DNA of 64,000 nt from Synechococcus sp. LTW-R. Its GTDB lineage: Bacteria > Cyanobacteriota > Cyanobacteriia > PCC-6307 > Cyanobiaceae. The position numbers and the translations under genes were made by a program. Positions 35,013-44,590 of the stretch are shown here, in pieces. The stretch spans positions 682,001-746,000 of the forward strand of contig NZ_CP059060.1 of NCBI RefSeq assembly GCF_014217875.1. Direction: 5' to 3'. The notes beneath the pieces are model-generated. The model was not told the DNA's origin, made no database searches, and saw only the letters and a list, made by a program, of their open reading frames with translations. Each line of letters begins with the position of its first letter. The first letter of the stretch is position 1.

Positions 35013-36605
35013 ATGACAGCCACCGGCTCTGCCCTGAACCCGAGCTCCGGCATGGAGATGCTGCAGCGAATCCTGCGGGCCAGGGTCTACGACGTGGCCA
35101 TTGAATCGCCGCTCGATGCCGCACCGAACCTCTCGCGGCGGCTGAAGAACAACGTGCTCCTGAAGCGCGAGGACCTGCAGCCGGTCTTCAGCTTCAAGCT
35201 GCGGGGCGCTTACAACAAGATGGTGAGCCTCAGCCCGTCGGAGCTGGAACGGGGCGTCATCGCCGCCAGCGCCGGTAACCACGCCCAAGGGGTGGCTCTC
35301 GGCGCCCAGCGACTCGGTTGCCGGGCGGTCATCGTCATGCCGGTGACCACGCCGGAGATGAAAGTCAGAGCCGTGGCGGCCCGCGGGGCGGAAGTGGTGC
35401 TGGAAGGCGACACCTACGACGCCGCCTGTGCTGAGGCCTATCGACTGGCCGATGAACGCGGTCTGACCTTTATCCACCCCTTCGATGACCCGGAGGTGAT
35501 CGCCGGCCAGGGGACCATCGGCCTCGAGATCCTCAGGCAGTGCTCGGAACCCCCTGACGCGATCTACATCGCCGTGGGTGGCGGCGGCCTCATCGCCGGT
35601 GTGGGCGCCTACGTCAAGAGCCTCTGGCCCAACGTCGAAGTGATCGGTGTTGAACCGGTCGATGCGGATGCCATGACCCGCTCGCTCGCCCTGGGGGAAC
35701 GGGTGAAGCTCGAGCAGGTGGGGCTCTTTGCCGACGGTGTCGCGGTGCGCGAAGTCGGTGTGCAGACCTTTGCGCTGGCCCGCGAGGTCGTTGACGCCAT
35801 GGTCACCGTCGACAACGACGCCATCTGCGCCGCCATCAAGGATGTCTTTGAAGACACCCGCTCCATCCTTGAGCCGGCAGGCGCTCTCGCGGTGGCGGGC
35901 ATGAAAGCGGACATCGCTCGCCGGAAGCTCGAGGGGAAGACCTTGGTGGCCGTGGCCTGCGGCGCCAACATGAACTTCGATCGCCTGCGCTTCGTCGCCG
36001 AACGCACCGAGATCAGCGAGGACCGCGAAGCGATGTTGGCGGTGGAGATTCCCGAGCAAGCCGGCAGCCTGCGCCAGTTCTGCACCCTGCTAGGGCAGCG
36101 CAGCTTGACTGAATTCAGTTATCGGCTCGCCGACCCCAGCCGCGCTCACATCTTCGTGGGGGTTCAAACCAGTGGCAGCTTCGACGAGGAAGCGCTGATC
36201 CACAGCCTGCGGGATGCCGGGTTCCCCTGCCTGGACCTCTCCAACGACGAGCTCTCCAAGCTGCACCTGCGTCACATGGTCGGCGGACGGCTTCCGGGTC
36301 GCATCGGTGAGGCCGCCGGCCATGGCCGGGAACTGCTCTATCGCTTCGAGTTCCCCGAGCGGCCAGGGGCACTCATGCGCTTCCTGACCAGCCTGCACCC
36401 GAACTGGAACATCAGCATCTTCCACTACCGGAACCATGGGGCGGATGTCGGCCGGATCGTCGTGGGCGTTCAGGTGCCCGAGGCAGAACTGAGCGAATGG
36501 CAGGGCTTCCTGGATGGCCTCGGTTACCAATACGCCGATGAGACCAACAACCCGGCCTACCGCCTCTTCCTGGGAGAGCTGGCCGGCAGCCTGAGCGTGG
36601 GATAA
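35013..36605 (+). CDS. ilvA: Threonine ammonia-lyase (biosynthetic)
   Basis: A 530-residue PLP enzyme converting threonine to 2-oxobutanoate for isoleucine synthesis. The PLP Lys is in PVFSFKLRGAYNKM (residue about 62), AASAGNHAQGVALG binds phosphate and YIAVGGGGLIAGVG is the glycine loop. From residue 330 there are two ACT-like regulatory modules (VEIPEQAGSLRQFC and FEFPERPGALMRFL), giving isoleucine feedback. Start ATG 35013 used; the in-frame reading upstream runs antisense over dxs. Confidence 0.95.
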   Translation: MTATGSALNPSSGMEMLQRILRARVYDVAIESPLDAAPNLSRRLKNNVLLKREDLQPVFSFKLRGAYNKMVSLSPSELERGVIAASAGNHAQGVALGAQRLGCRAVIVMPVTTPEMKVRAVAARGAEVVLEGDTYDAACAEAYRLADERGLTFIHPFDDPEVIAGQGTIGLEILRQCSEPPDAIYIAVGGGGLIAGVGAYVKSLWPNVEVIGVEPVDADAMTRSLALGERVKLEQVGLFADGVAVREVGVQTFALAREVVDAMVTVDNDAICAAIKDVFEDTRSILEPAGALAVAGMKADIARRKLEGKTLVAVACGANMNFDRLRFVAERTEISEDREAMLAVEIPEQAGSLRQFCTLLGQRSLTEFSYRLADPSRAHIFVGVQTSGSFDEEALIHSLRDAGFPCLDLSNDELSKLHLRHMVGGRLPGRIGEAAGHGRELLYRFEFPERPGALMRFLTSLHPNWNISIFHYRNHGADVGRIVVGVQVPEAELSEWQGFLDGLGYQYADETNNPAYRLFLGELAGSLSVG

Positions 36606-36636
36606 CTTGCCAGCGACGCGCTTTTCGGCACGGGGT

Positions 36637-37272
36637 ATGACAGGCGAAACCCAGGAGCCGACCCCCACGGATGCCGAAGCAATCGCGCTTCAACCGGTCA
36701 GCAGCTCCCTCTCTCTGCCCGCCCGGCTGGAGGCGATTCTTTATCTGAAGGGTCGAGCCATGACCCAAGGGGAGCTGGCGGAGATTGCGGGAGCCAGCCG
36801 CGATGAAGTCGAGGTGGGGCTGATCACCTTGATGGCCGACTACGCCCACCGGGAAACGGCCCTCGAGATCCGTCAGGAGGGCAAGCGCTACAGCCTGCAA
36901 CTGCGGGATGGGCTCGGGGACCTCGTTCAAAACCTGTTGCCGGTGGATCTCTCCACGGCGGCCCTTCGCACCCTGGCGACAATCGCGATCAAAAAACGGA
37001 TCTTGCAGTCCGATCTGGTCGATCTACGCGGTTCAGGGGCCTACGACCACATCAAGGAACTGCTCGCCCAGAACTTCATTGAGCGCAAACGCCAGAGCGA
37101 GGGCCGGTCGTTCTGGTTGAGCCTCAGCGAGAAGTTTCATCGCACCTTCTCGGTGAAAACCGACGAGCTAGTGGCCCAGCGCAAAACGGTCAAACCGGTG
37201 ACGAGCGCTGAGCCCGTTGAGGTCACTGGGGCGCCCGATGTCAGTGATGAGGAATGGGAGCAGGCCGCCTAG
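36637..37272 (+). CDS. scpB: Segregation and condensation protein B
   Basis: A 211-residue subunit of the SMC-ScpAB condensin. It has two winged-helix regions: LEAILYLKGRAMTQGELAEI (about residues 28-47) and LRTLATIAIKKRILQSDLVD then AYDHIKELLAQNFIERKRQS. The C terminus is an acidic extension. Start ATG 36637 preferred over TTG 36607. It follows ilvA by 31 bases. Confidence 0.9.
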   Translation: MTGETQEPTPTDAEAIALQPVSSSLSLPARLEAILYLKGRAMTQGELAEIAGASRDEVEVGLITLMADYAHRETALEIRQEGKRYSLQLRDGLGDLVQNLLPVDLSTAALRTLATIAIKKRILQSDLVDLRGSGAYDHIKELLAQNFIERKRQSEGRSFWLSLSEKFHRTFSVKTDELVAQRKTVKPVTSAEPVEVTGAPDVSDEEWEQAA

Positions 37273-37314
37273 ACCGCTCCAACTCCATAGAGTGACCTCA
37301 GCGCAGCTGTAGCC

Positions 37315-37602
37315 ATGTCCATCCTCGGCGACCTGATCGGCGTCCTGATCCAAACGCTCTCGATCTACACGCTGGTGTTGTTCGTGCGGGTGCTGCTCAG
37401 CTGGTTCCCCAATCTGGATTGGGGTAACCCGGTGCTCTCCACCGTGAGCGCCATCACCGACCCATACCTGAATGTCTTCCGGGGACTGATCCCCCCCCTG
37501 GGAGGCCTGGACCTCTCCGCGATCGTCGCCTTCCTGGCCCTGCAACTGATCCAGGGTCTGCTCGAGCAGAGCCGCGGCTACTTCTATCCCGCGTTCTTCT
37601 AA
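37315..37602 (+). CDS. YggT family membrane protein
   Basis: A 95-residue two-to-three-helix membrane protein: LIGVLIQTLSIYTLVLFVRV, LLSWFPNLDWGNPVLSTVSA and ITDPYLNVFRGLIPPLGGLD, the YggT signature. Chloroplast relatives are Ycf19/CCB3, which act in cytochrome b6 maturation. Its stop overlaps the stop of the convergent secreted protein by four bases. Confidence 0.9.
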   Translation: MSILGDLIGVLIQTLSIYTLVLFVRVLLSWFPNLDWGNPVLSTVSAITDPYLNVFRGLIPPLGGLDLSAIVAFLALQLIQGLLEQSRGYFYPAFF

Positions 37603-38108
37603 GCCGGATCGGCTTCGGCGACGGCCTGCTCCAAGGGGAGCAGATCATCGAATTCACCCGCCCGGGTGCGCACGGGGGCACTAAACCCTCGCGCTTTCAC
37701 GTTGGAGAAGGTGAATGGACCCGGGGTGCCCGCGGGGACCGCCAGGCGCAACGCGAACGTTGAGCGGCCCTGTTCCACGTCACCAATCGATCCGACCCGC
37801 GCCCGGTTCTGCAGCACCGGCTCGCCACTGGCATCAAGAATTTGGGCGAAGACGTCCGTGTCGAAGACCGTCTTGCGTCCAGGGTTCTCAACACTGCCCC
37901 GCAGCACAAAGCAGCTGGCCCCACTGGGGCGCTTGAGCTGGGGTTGTGCGCCAATGTCCTCTGCTGGACAGGGGTCGAGGCTGACGTCATGAACCGTCAG
38001 ACCAGCGGCCCACGCACCTGGTGCAGAGCCCAAGAGAACAAGCAGCGCTAGGGCCATGCCAGCCAGGGCAAGGCCAAAGCCGCTTGAAACCGCTCTACGC
38101 GTCTGCAT
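37599..38108 (-). CDS. Secreted hypothetical protein
   Basis: A 169-residue exported protein: signal peptide to about residue 34 (LALLVLLGSAPGAWA), then a beta-rich domain, LTVHDVSLDPCPAEDIGAQP, ASCFVLRGSVENPGRKTVFD and STFALRLAVPAGTPG. The FxLRGxVxN pattern with a Cys pair resembles immunoglobulin-like FxLYD domains. Function unknown. It lies 19 bases upstream of nothing else on its strand except mazG ends beyond it, so it may be co-transcribed with mazG. Confidence 0.65.
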   Translation of the reverse strand: MQTRRAVSSGFGLALAGMALALLVLLGSAPGAWAAGLTVHDVSLDPCPAEDIGAQPQLKRPSGASCFVLRGSVENPGRKTVFDTDVFAQILDASGEPVLQNRARVGSIGDVEQGRSTFALRLAVPAGTPGPFTFSNVKARGFSAPVRTRAGEFDDLLPLEQAVAEADPA

Positions 38109-38127
38109 CAGGCCCTGCTCCAGCTCT

Positions 38128-38457
38128 TTAGCGGTGGTCGCCGCTGCCAGCGATCACGTTACGGGCGGCGCGACTAGCCAACTTGTCCAGATTGGCCTGG
38201 GCGACCTCATCCAGGCTGAAGTCCAACTCGCTGGCCAGCTGGGCGACATACCAAAGGACATCCCCGAGCTCCAGCTTCAAGCTCGCGCGCACCTCAGCGG
38301 AGAATTCACCGCCGGAATCGCGGAGCACCTTCTTGACCTTGTCCGCCACTTCGCCGGACTCACCACAGAGCCCCAGGGTCGGGTAGATCGGGTTCTCGCC
38401 GACATTGGGATAGCGCGCTGTCTGCCTAGCGCCCTGCTGATAGGCGTTGAGATCCAT
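38128..38457 (-). CDS. MazG-like nucleotide pyrophosphohydrolase
   Basis: A 109-residue all-helical NTP pyrophosphatase. Metal-binding acidic motifs GESGEVADKVKK (EVADK) and LKLELGDVLWYVAQLASEL (ELGDV) are both present, with NPIYPTLGL upstream. It may remove aberrant nucleotides or affect (p)ppGpp, as for other MazG enzymes. Start ATG 38457; divergent from pyk. Confidence 0.88.
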   Translation of the reverse strand: MDLNAYQQGARQTARYPNVGENPIYPTLGLCGESGEVADKVKKVLRDSGGEFSAEVRASLKLELGDVLWYVAQLASELDFSLDEVAQANLDKLASRAARNVIAGSGDHR

Positions 38458-38518
38458 TGGTACAACAGCGCTGGAGGGCCTCGATGATAGTGTCGTTCCT
38501 CCCCTTTGGCGCCCCCGA

Positions 38519-39976
38519 ATGGCCCTGCCCGATCTCACGCGTCGCACCAAGATCGTGGCAACCATCGGTCCCGCGACCGAATCCCCGGAACAGCTCAGAC
38601 GTCTGATCGAGGCGGGTGCCTCCACGTTCCGCCTGAACTTCTCCCACGGTGACCACAGCGAGCATGCGGCTCGCATCACCACCATCCGCCAAGTGGCGGC
38701 CGACATGGGTGTTCACATCGGAATCCTGCAGGACCTCCAGGGACCCAAGATTCGCCTCGGTCGCTTCAAGGACGGTCCGATCACGGTCGCCAAGGGGGAC
38801 CCCTTCACCCTGACGTCCAGGGACGTCGAGTGCTGCCAAACGATCGCCACCGTCACCTACGACAAGCTTGCGGATGAAGTGGTGTCCGGGAGCCGAATCC
38901 TGCTGGATGACGGCCGCGTCGAAATGGTCGTCGACCGGGTTGAACAGTCCTCGCAAACCCTGCATTGCACAGTCACCGTTGGCGGTGTCCTCTCCAACAA
39001 CAAGGGCGTCAACTTCCCGGACGTGCAGCTCTCGGTCCGGGCCCTGACCGACAAAGACCGGGAAGACCTCGCCTTTGGCCTGAGCCAAGGCGTCGATTGG
39101 GTGGCCCTGAGCTTCGTGCGCAATCCCTCCGACATGGAGGAGATCAAGGCCCTGATTCGATCCCACGGCCACACCACTCCCGTGGTCGCCAAGATCGAAA
39201 AGTTTGAAGCCATCGACCAGATGGATGCGCTGCTGCCGATGTGCGACGGCGTCATGGTGGCCCGCGGCGACCTGGGTGTGGAGATGCCCGCCGAGGAAGT
39301 TCCCCTGCTGCAAAAGGAACTCATCCGCAAGTGCAACACCCTGGGCATCCCCGTGATCACGGCCACCCAGATGCTCGACTCGATGGTGAGCTGCCCAAGG
39401 CCCACCCGCGCAGAGGTGAGCGACGTCGCCAACGCCATTCTCGATGGCACCGACGCCGTGATGCTCTCCAACGAGAGTGCCGTGGGCGATTACCCGGTTG
39501 AGGCCGTCGCGACGATGAGCCAAATCGCCCGGCGGATTGAGCGGGATTACCCCAGCCGCAGCAGCGATGGTCAACTGGCCTCAACGGTGCCGAACGCCAT
39601 CTCCCACGCGGTCAGCTCCATTGCCAGCCAGCTGGAGGCGGCCGCGATCCTGCCGCTGACGAAGAGCGGATCCACCGCCCGCAACGTCAGCAAGTTCCGC
39701 CCCAGCACACCGATCCTGGCCATCACCAGCGACACCAAGGTGGCCTCTCAGCTGCAACTGGTCTGGGGTGTCACCCCCCTGCTGGTCTCCGACATGGACA
39801 ACGCAGCAGCAACCTTCAACCGGGCCATGGAAGTGGCGGCTGAGGCGAATCTGCTGAAGGAGGGGGATCTGGTGATCCAAACCGCGGGCACCTTTGCCGA
39901 CGTCAGTGGCTCAACCGACCTGGTCAAGGTCAGCGTCGTGGGCAAGGGCACCGTGCTGAACCCGAGCATCGTCTAA
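38519..39976 (+). CDS. pyk: Pyruvate kinase
   Basis: A 485-residue glycolytic enzyme converting phosphoenolpyruvate and ADP to pyruvate and ATP. Motifs: TRRTKIVATIGPATESPEQL, RLNFSHGDH (residues 39-47), GPKIRLG, VVAKIEKFEAIDQMD (catalytic Lys region) and MVARGDLGVEMPAEEVPLLQ (metal-binding). The C-terminal domain (LTKSGSTARNVSKFRP) is complete. Start ATG 38519; the two bases of spacing to any upstream alternative make others unlikely. Confidence 0.97.
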   Translation: MALPDLTRRTKIVATIGPATESPEQLRRLIEAGASTFRLNFSHGDHSEHAARITTIRQVAADMGVHIGILQDLQGPKIRLGRFKDGPITVAKGDPFTLTSRDVECCQTIATVTYDKLADEVVSGSRILLDDGRVEMVVDRVEQSSQTLHCTVTVGGVLSNNKGVNFPDVQLSVRALTDKDREDLAFGLSQGVDWVALSFVRNPSDMEEIKALIRSHGHTTPVVAKIEKFEAIDQMDALLPMCDGVMVARGDLGVEMPAEEVPLLQKELIRKCNTLGIPVITATQMLDSMVSCPRPTRAEVSDVANAILDGTDAVMLSNESAVGDYPVEAVATMSQIARRIERDYPSRSSDGQLASTVPNAISHAVSSIASQLEAAAILPLTKSGSTARNVSKFRPSTPILAITSDTKVASQLQLVWGVTPLLVSDMDNAAATFNRAMEVAAEANLLKEGDLVIQTAGTFADVSGSTDLVKVSVVGKGTVLNPSIV

Positions 39977-40003
39977 AACAGGCCAACGCTGGCCGACCCG
40001 GCA

Positions 40004-41233
40004 ATGCCCGCCAAGCTGCCCATGCGCGAGACCGTCGGGATGGCCTTGGCCACCCTGAAGGCGAATCGCCTGCGCTCAATGTTGACGATGCTGGGCATCG
40101 TCATCGGCAATGCGTCCGTCATCACCCTGGTGGGTGTGGGTCGCGGAGCCCAAAACCTCGCCGAAGGTCAGCTGAACACCCTGGGGGCCAATGTCCTCTT
40201 TGTCGTTCCGGGGAATAACGACAGCCGTCGCCGCGGGATCGACTTCCCCAAAACCTTGGTGCTCGAAGACGCGGAGGCCATCGCTGAGCAGGTCCCCAGT
40301 GTCCGCCAGGTCGTTCCCCAGATCACGCTGAGCGCCGTTCTTCAGGCTGGCGCCAAAAGCGCCAGTGCCACCGTCTCCGGCATCAACCCCGCCTTCCTGA
40401 CGGTCCGGCGTTTTGAAGTCGCCCGCGGTCGCTTCATCGACCAGCGGGACATGGACGGCGCCCGCAATGTCGTCGTCATTGGCCCTGACCTCAAGCAGAA
40501 ACTGCTGCCCTCAGGGTCCGCCATCGGGCAGCGGATCCGCATTCGCAACCAGGGCTTTGAAGTGATCGGTGTGATGGCGCCGAAGGGAGCCGTCTTCGGG
40601 CAGAACCAGGACGAGGCCGCCTACATCCCGTTGACCACGATGGTCAGCAAGCTCTCCGGGCGAGATCCCACCTATGGGGTCAGCCTGAATTTCATCAGCG
40701 TGGAGGCTGTCGATGAAGCCAGCACCGGCGCTGCCAAATTCCAGATCACGAACCTGCTGCGCCAGCGGCACAACATTCTTCGGGAGGACGACTTTGCGGT
40801 TCGCTCCCAAAAAGATGCCCTGTCCATCGTGGGCACGATTACCGGCGGCCTGACCTTGATGCTGGCGGCCATTGGAGCGATCTCGCTGCTCGTCGGCGGC
40901 ATCGGGATCATGAACATCATGTTGGTCTCGGTCAGTGAGCGCACCTCAGAAATCGGACTGCGCAAGGCGATTGGGGCCCGCAGCAGTGACGTCCTCAGTC
41001 AATTTCTCGTTGAAGCCCTGGTGCTCTCCACCCTTGGCGGACTGATTGGCAGTGGCTTGGGACTCTCCGCGATTGCGATCGTGGCGGCCGTCACGCCCCT
41101 GCCCGCCGCGATTGGTGGCAGCAGCGTGCTGGTCACCATGGGCCTGTCGGGCAGTATCGGCCTGGTGTTTGGTGTCTTGCCAGCCCGCAGGGCTGCACGG
41201 TTGGATCCGATCACGGCCCTGAGGAGCCTCTAG
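40004..41233 (+). CDS. MacB/DevC-type ABC transporter permease
   Basis: A 409-residue protein with an N-terminal helix (TLKANRLRSMLTMLGIVIGN), a periplasmic MacB-PCD-like domain (residues about 50-270) and three C-terminal helices in an FtsX region, with GGIGIMNIMLVSVSERTSEI as its signature. It should couple to an ATPase and an adaptor to export peptides, lipids or antibiotics across the envelope. The ATPase is not adjacent. Begins 27 bases after pyk. Confidence 0.88.
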   Translation: MPAKLPMRETVGMALATLKANRLRSMLTMLGIVIGNASVITLVGVGRGAQNLAEGQLNTLGANVLFVVPGNNDSRRRGIDFPKTLVLEDAEAIAEQVPSVRQVVPQITLSAVLQAGAKSASATVSGINPAFLTVRRFEVARGRFIDQRDMDGARNVVVIGPDLKQKLLPSGSAIGQRIRIRNQGFEVIGVMAPKGAVFGQNQDEAAYIPLTTMVSKLSGRDPTYGVSLNFISVEAVDEASTGAAKFQITNLLRQRHNILREDDFAVRSQKDALSIVGTITGGLTLMLAAIGAISLLVGGIGIMNIMLVSVSERTSEIGLRKAIGARSSDVLSQFLVEALVLSTLGGLIGSGLGLSAIAIVAAVTPLPAAIGGSSVLVTMGLSGSIGLVFGVLPARRAARLDPITALRSL

Positions 41234-41359
41234 GGCCCTGGCGTCCCGAACAATCCAAAGAGAATCGAAAGAAGAATCCTCAATCGCGTCGAAGGTCTCA
41301 TCGACAACACATCCCAGTGACGAAAGGGGCGTGAATGTTGATTCGAATATTTCGAAGCT

Positions 41360-41605
41360 TTGGATCAGCTCCAGTGTGGGTACCAGAATCGCAGCGATCG
41401 GATGGTGATCCTGCGCTGCATCGGACCCGACCAATTTTTCATGGAGCGGGTGGTGTTCCCGGTAGAAATCCTTGGTTTTGAAGCACCGGCAGCCTCGGAA
41501 GTGCAGATCTGGAGTCACTCCCTGGGCGGTCCCGAACTGATCGAGCGCTTCCAAGCGGAGCAACTCACCACCTCTCTCGAGGTGGAGTGGCCCCAATCCG
41601 CCTGA
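41360..41605 (+). CDS. DUF1830 protein
   Basis: An 81-residue small protein of the cyanobacterial DUF1830 family: DQLQCGYQNRSDRMVILRCI, FFMERVVFPVEILGFEAPAA. Start is TTG 41360, or ATG 41402 for a shorter form. A perfect TTCGAA-TAT-TTCGAA repeat (41342-41356) lies just upstream and could be an operator. Function unknown. The 125 bases before it otherwise hold no gene. Confidence 0.78.
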   Translation: MDQLQCGYQNRSDRMVILRCIGPDQFFMERVVFPVEILGFEAPAASEVQIWSHSLGGPELIERFQAEQLTTSLEVEWPQSA

Positions 41606-41716
41606 AATCCACCCTCGAATGAGAAGAAAAAAGCGCTGCACCGCAAAAGATCTGCTCAGAACAGGTCTCGCTCGCTTTACACTTGTTAAACATTCAGATC
41701 TGCACCTGAGGCGGCC

Positions 41717-43654
41717 ATGAATCAACGCTGGCGCACGATTGCCCTGTGGGTTCTCCCCATTGGCGTCGCCGTCTTCCTCGGCTGGCAAGTGCTGGGCGGC
41801 GGTTTCGGTGGCGTAAGCCCCTCCTCCAGCACCACCGTTGCCCCCCGTAACGCTGCGGTGGCCCGTATGAGCTACGGCCGGTTCATCGATTACGTCGATG
41901 CCGGCCGCGTGACCGCCGTTGACATTTTTGACGGCGGCCGCACGGCTGTCGTGGAAGCCGTTGATCCCGACCTCGACAACCGCGTTCAGCGCCTGCGGGT
42001 TGATCTCCCCGGCCTGGCTCCGGAACTGGTCAACAACCTCAAGGAGCAGGGCATCAGCTTTGACATCCACCCCCCGCGCACGGCACCTCCGGCCCTCGGA
42101 CTGCTGGGCAACCTGCTCTTCCCGCTCCTGCTGATCGGTGGCCTGGTGCTGCTCTCCCGCCGTGGCGGTGGCGGCATGCCCGGCGGCCCCGGTCAGGCCA
42201 TGCAGTTCGGTAAGACCAAGGCACGCTTCTTGATGGAAGCGGAGACCGGCGTGATGTTCGACGACGTCGCCGGCGTTGAAGAAGCCAAACAGGACCTGCA
42301 AGAGGTCGTCACCTTCCTGAAGACCCCCGAGCGCTTCACCTCGGTGGGCGCCAAGATCCCCAAGGGCGTGCTGCTGGTTGGCCCTCCTGGCACCGGTAAA
42401 ACCCTGCTCGCCAAAGCCATCGCGGGTGAAGCAGGTGTTCCCTTCTTCTCCCTCTCCGGTTCAGAGTTCGTCGAGATGTTCGTCGGCGTCGGCGCCAGCC
42501 GTGTCCGCGACCTCTTCAAACGCGCCAAGGAGAACAGCCCCTGCCTGATCTTCATTGACGAGATCGATGCCGTCGGCCGTCAACGCGGTGCCGGCGTCGG
42601 TGGCGGCAATGACGAGCGGGAGCAGACCCTCAACCAGCTGCTCACCGAAATGGACGGTTTTGAGGGCAACAGCGGGATCATCATCATCGCGGCCACGAAC
42701 CGCGCCGATGTGCTCGATTCCGCCCTGCTGCGCCCCGGTCGCTTCGACCGCCAGGTGCAGGTCGATGTGCCCGACATCAAGGGCCGTCTGGCTGTGCTCA
42801 AAGTGCACTGCCGCGACAAAAAACTCGCGGATGACGTCAGCCTTGAAGCCATTGCCCGCCGCACTCCTGGTTTCTCCGGAGCTGACCTGGCAAACCTGCT
42901 GAACGAAGCGGCCATCCTCACCGCCCGTCGCCGCAAGGAGGCCACCAGCCTGGCCGAAATCGATGACGCGGTGGATCGCATCATCGCGGGCATGGAGGGC
43001 AAGCCCCTCACCGACGGCCGCAGCAAGCGCCTGATCGCATACCACGAAGTGGGCCATGCCCTGGTGGGCACCCTCGTCAAGGCGCATGACCCCGTCCAGA
43101 AGGTCACCCTGATTCCCCGCGGTCAAGCCCAAGGCCTGACCTGGTTCTCCCCCGACGAGGAACAGATGCTCGTCAGCCGCGCCCAACTGCGCGCTCGGAT
43201 CATGGGTGCCCTGGGTGGTCGCGCTGCTGAGGATGTGGTCTTCGGTTATGCCGAAGTCACCACAGGTGCCGGCGGTGACATCCAACAGGTGGCCTCCATC
43301 GCCCGTCAGATGGTCACCCGCTTCGGCATGAGTGATCTCGGCCAGTGTTCCCTCGAAGCCGGCAACCAGGAGGTCTTCCTAGGCCGCGACCTGATGACCC
43401 GCAGCGATGGTTCTGATGCGACTGCAGCCCGCGTGGACGCAGCGGTGCGCAAGATAGTTCAGACCTGCTACGAAGACACCGTCAAACTGGTCGCCGAACA
43501 CCGGGCCTGCATGGATCGTGTTGTCGAACTCCTGATTGAAAAGGAGAGCCTTGATGGCGATGAGTTCCGCGCCATCGTCAGTGAATTCACGACGGTCCCG
43601 GAGAAGGAGCGCTTCTCTCCTCTGCTGAGCACTCCGGAAGCCGCCTCAGCCTGA
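41717..43654 (+). CDS. ftsH: ATP-dependent zinc metalloprotease FtsH
   Basis: A 645-residue thylakoid/plasma-membrane AAA protease. Two N-terminal membrane segments (about residues 8-28 and 120-145) enclose a periplasmic/luminal domain. AAA motifs: Walker [15 protein letters not shown], pore [16 protein letters not shown], Walker [36 protein letters not shown]. The protease site is [11 protein letters not shown] with the third ligand in [10 protein letters not shown]. In cyanobacteria this enzyme degrades damaged PsbA (D1), among others; the several paralogues cannot be told apart here. A strong terminator follows. Confidence 0.95.
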   Translation: MNQRWRTIALWVLPIGVAVFLGWQVLGGGFGGVSPSSSTTVAPRNAAVARMSYGRFIDYVDAGRVTAVDIFDGGRTAVVEAVDPDLDNRVQRLRVDLPGLAPELVNNLKEQGISFDIHPPRTAPPALGLLGNLLFPLLLIGGLVLLSRRGGGGMPGGPGQAMQFGKTKARFLMEAETGVMFDDVAGVEEAKQDLQEVVTFLKTPERFTSVGAKIPKGVLLVGPPGTGKTLLAKAIAGEAGVPFFSLSGSEFVEMFVGVGASRVRDLFKRAKENSPCLIFIDEIDAVGRQRGAGVGGGNDEREQTLNQLLTEMDGFEGNSGIIIIAATNRADVLDSALLRPGRFDRQVQVDVPDIKGRLAVLKVHCRDKKLADDVSLEAIARRTPGFSGADLANLLNEAAILTARRRKEATSLAEIDDAVDRIIAGMEGKPLTDGRSKRLIAYHEVGHALVGTLVKAHDPVQKVTLIPRGQAQGLTWFSPDEEQMLVSRAQLRARIMGALGGRAAEDVVFGYAEVTTGAGGDIQQVASIARQMVTRFGMSDLGQCSLEAGNQEVFLGRDLMTRSDGSDATAARVDAAVRKIVQTCYEDTVKLVAEHRACMDRVVELLIEKESLDGDEFRAIVSEFTTVPEKERFSPLLSTPEAASA

Positions 43655-43670
43655 GGCTGAGCCTTACAAC

Positions 43671-43699
43671 AAAGCCCGCGGTCAACCCGCGGGCTTTTT
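43671..43699 (+). terminator. Rho-independent terminator after ftsH
   Basis: Eight-base GC arms GCCCGCGG (43674-43681) and CCGCGGGC (43687-43694) extended by AA/TT pairs, loop about five bases, then TTTTT. It ends the ftsH transcript and overlaps the 3' end of the convergent DUF2256 gene (stop at 43682). Confidence 0.85.
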
Positions 43700-43882
43700 G
43701 CTGTCTGGACCCTGGTTTCGACAACGATCTGAGCAGTAGATCACCTGCTCCCAAACCGTTGCCCACTTCTTACGCCACTGAAAGGGGCGCTGACAGACCG
43801 GGCAAAGTTTGCTGGGACGCTCACTCGGTGGGCGGCCTCGACCACCCACCGCACCGCTGCGTTGACCGCGACCGCGGGCCAT
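43682..43882 (-). CDS. DUF2256 zinc-ribbon-like protein
   Basis: A 66-residue basic protein. The DUF2256 signature is complete: [20 protein letters not shown] then VIYCSDRCR, giving two Cys pairs likely to bind zinc. The N terminus is Arg/Gly-rich ([18 protein letters not shown]). Found in many cyanobacteria with photolyase or nucleic-acid genes; function unknown. It is 15 bases downstream of clpP on the same strand. Confidence 0.87.
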   Translation of the reverse strand: MARGRGQRSGAVGGRGRPPSERPSKLCPVCQRPFQWRKKWATVWEQVIYCSDRCRNQGPDSKKPAG

Positions 43883-43897
43883 GGAGTGATGAACCGA

Positions 43898-44488
43898 TCA
43901 GACGGGGCGAACGGGGCGCTTGTCGATCACCTTGTCGATCAGGCCGTACTCGACAGCTTCGGCGGGGGACATGAAGAAGTCACGGTCCGTGTCGTCCTCG
44001 ATCCGGCTCAGGGGTTGGCCGGTGCGGTCGGCGAGCTCCTGGTTGAGCTTCTTCTTGAGGTAGAGGATTTCGTCGGCCTGGATTCGGATGTCGCTGGCCT
44101 GACCCTGGGCACCGCCCAACGGCTGGTGGATCATGATCCGCGAGTGGGTCAGGCTGCTGCGCTTGCCTTTGGCCCCGGCACAGAGCAGAAAGGCACCCAT
44201 CGAGGCCGCAAGACCAACGCAGACGGTCTGCACATCCGGCTTGATGTGCTGCATCGTATCGAAGATGCCAAGGCCGTCGTAGACGGAACCACCGGGAGAG
44301 TTGATGTAGAGGAAGATGTCCTTCTCGGGGTCTTCGGCTTCCAGGAAGAGCAGCTGGGCGACGATCCGGTTGGCTGACTCGGCGGTCACAGGCTCACCCA
44401 GGAAGACGATGCGCTCGCGCAGAAGACGCGAATAGATATCGAACGCCCGCTCACCACGGCCCGACTCTTCGATCACGATCGGGATCAT
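43898..44488 (-). CDS. clpP: ATP-dependent Clp protease proteolytic subunit
   Basis: A 196-residue serine protease of the Clp complex, starting [20 protein letters not shown]. Catalytic residues: Ser in [11 protein letters not shown], His in [10 protein letters not shown] and Asp in the [20 protein letters not shown] region. ATG 44488 chosen over a GTG six bases earlier. One of several ClpP paralogues expected in cyanobacteria. Divergent from psb29, with about 100 bases between. Confidence 0.95.
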   Translation of the reverse strand: MIPIVIEESGRGERAFDIYSRLLRERIVFLGEPVTAESANRIVAQLLFLEAEDPEKDIFLYINSPGGSVYDGLGIFDTMQHIKPDVQTVCVGLAASMGAFLLCAGAKGKRSSLTHSRIMIHQPLGGAQGQASDIRIQADEILYLKKKLNQELADRTGQPLSRIEDDTDRDFFMSPAEAVEYGLIDKVIDKRPVRPV

Positions 44489-44590
44489 GGTCACTTGGAG
44501 CTTCTGCAGGTGGGCGGATCCTACTGAGCTTCAGCCAAATTCAGCGTTCTCAGCGAGCTAGGGTCGCGGGATCTTGATGGATGTTTCAGC

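Noticed and set aside
34938-36059. 373-codon minus-strand ORF
   Set aside because: Antisense to ilvA; His/Asp/Gly-rich shadow translation.
38426-39574. 382-codon minus-strand ORF
   Set aside because: It is antisense to pyk, which is clearly real over its full length.
40946-42301. 451-codon minus-strand ORF spanning two genes
   Set aside because: It is antisense to the MacB-type permease, the DUF1830 gene and ftsH; its translation is low-complexity and without domains.
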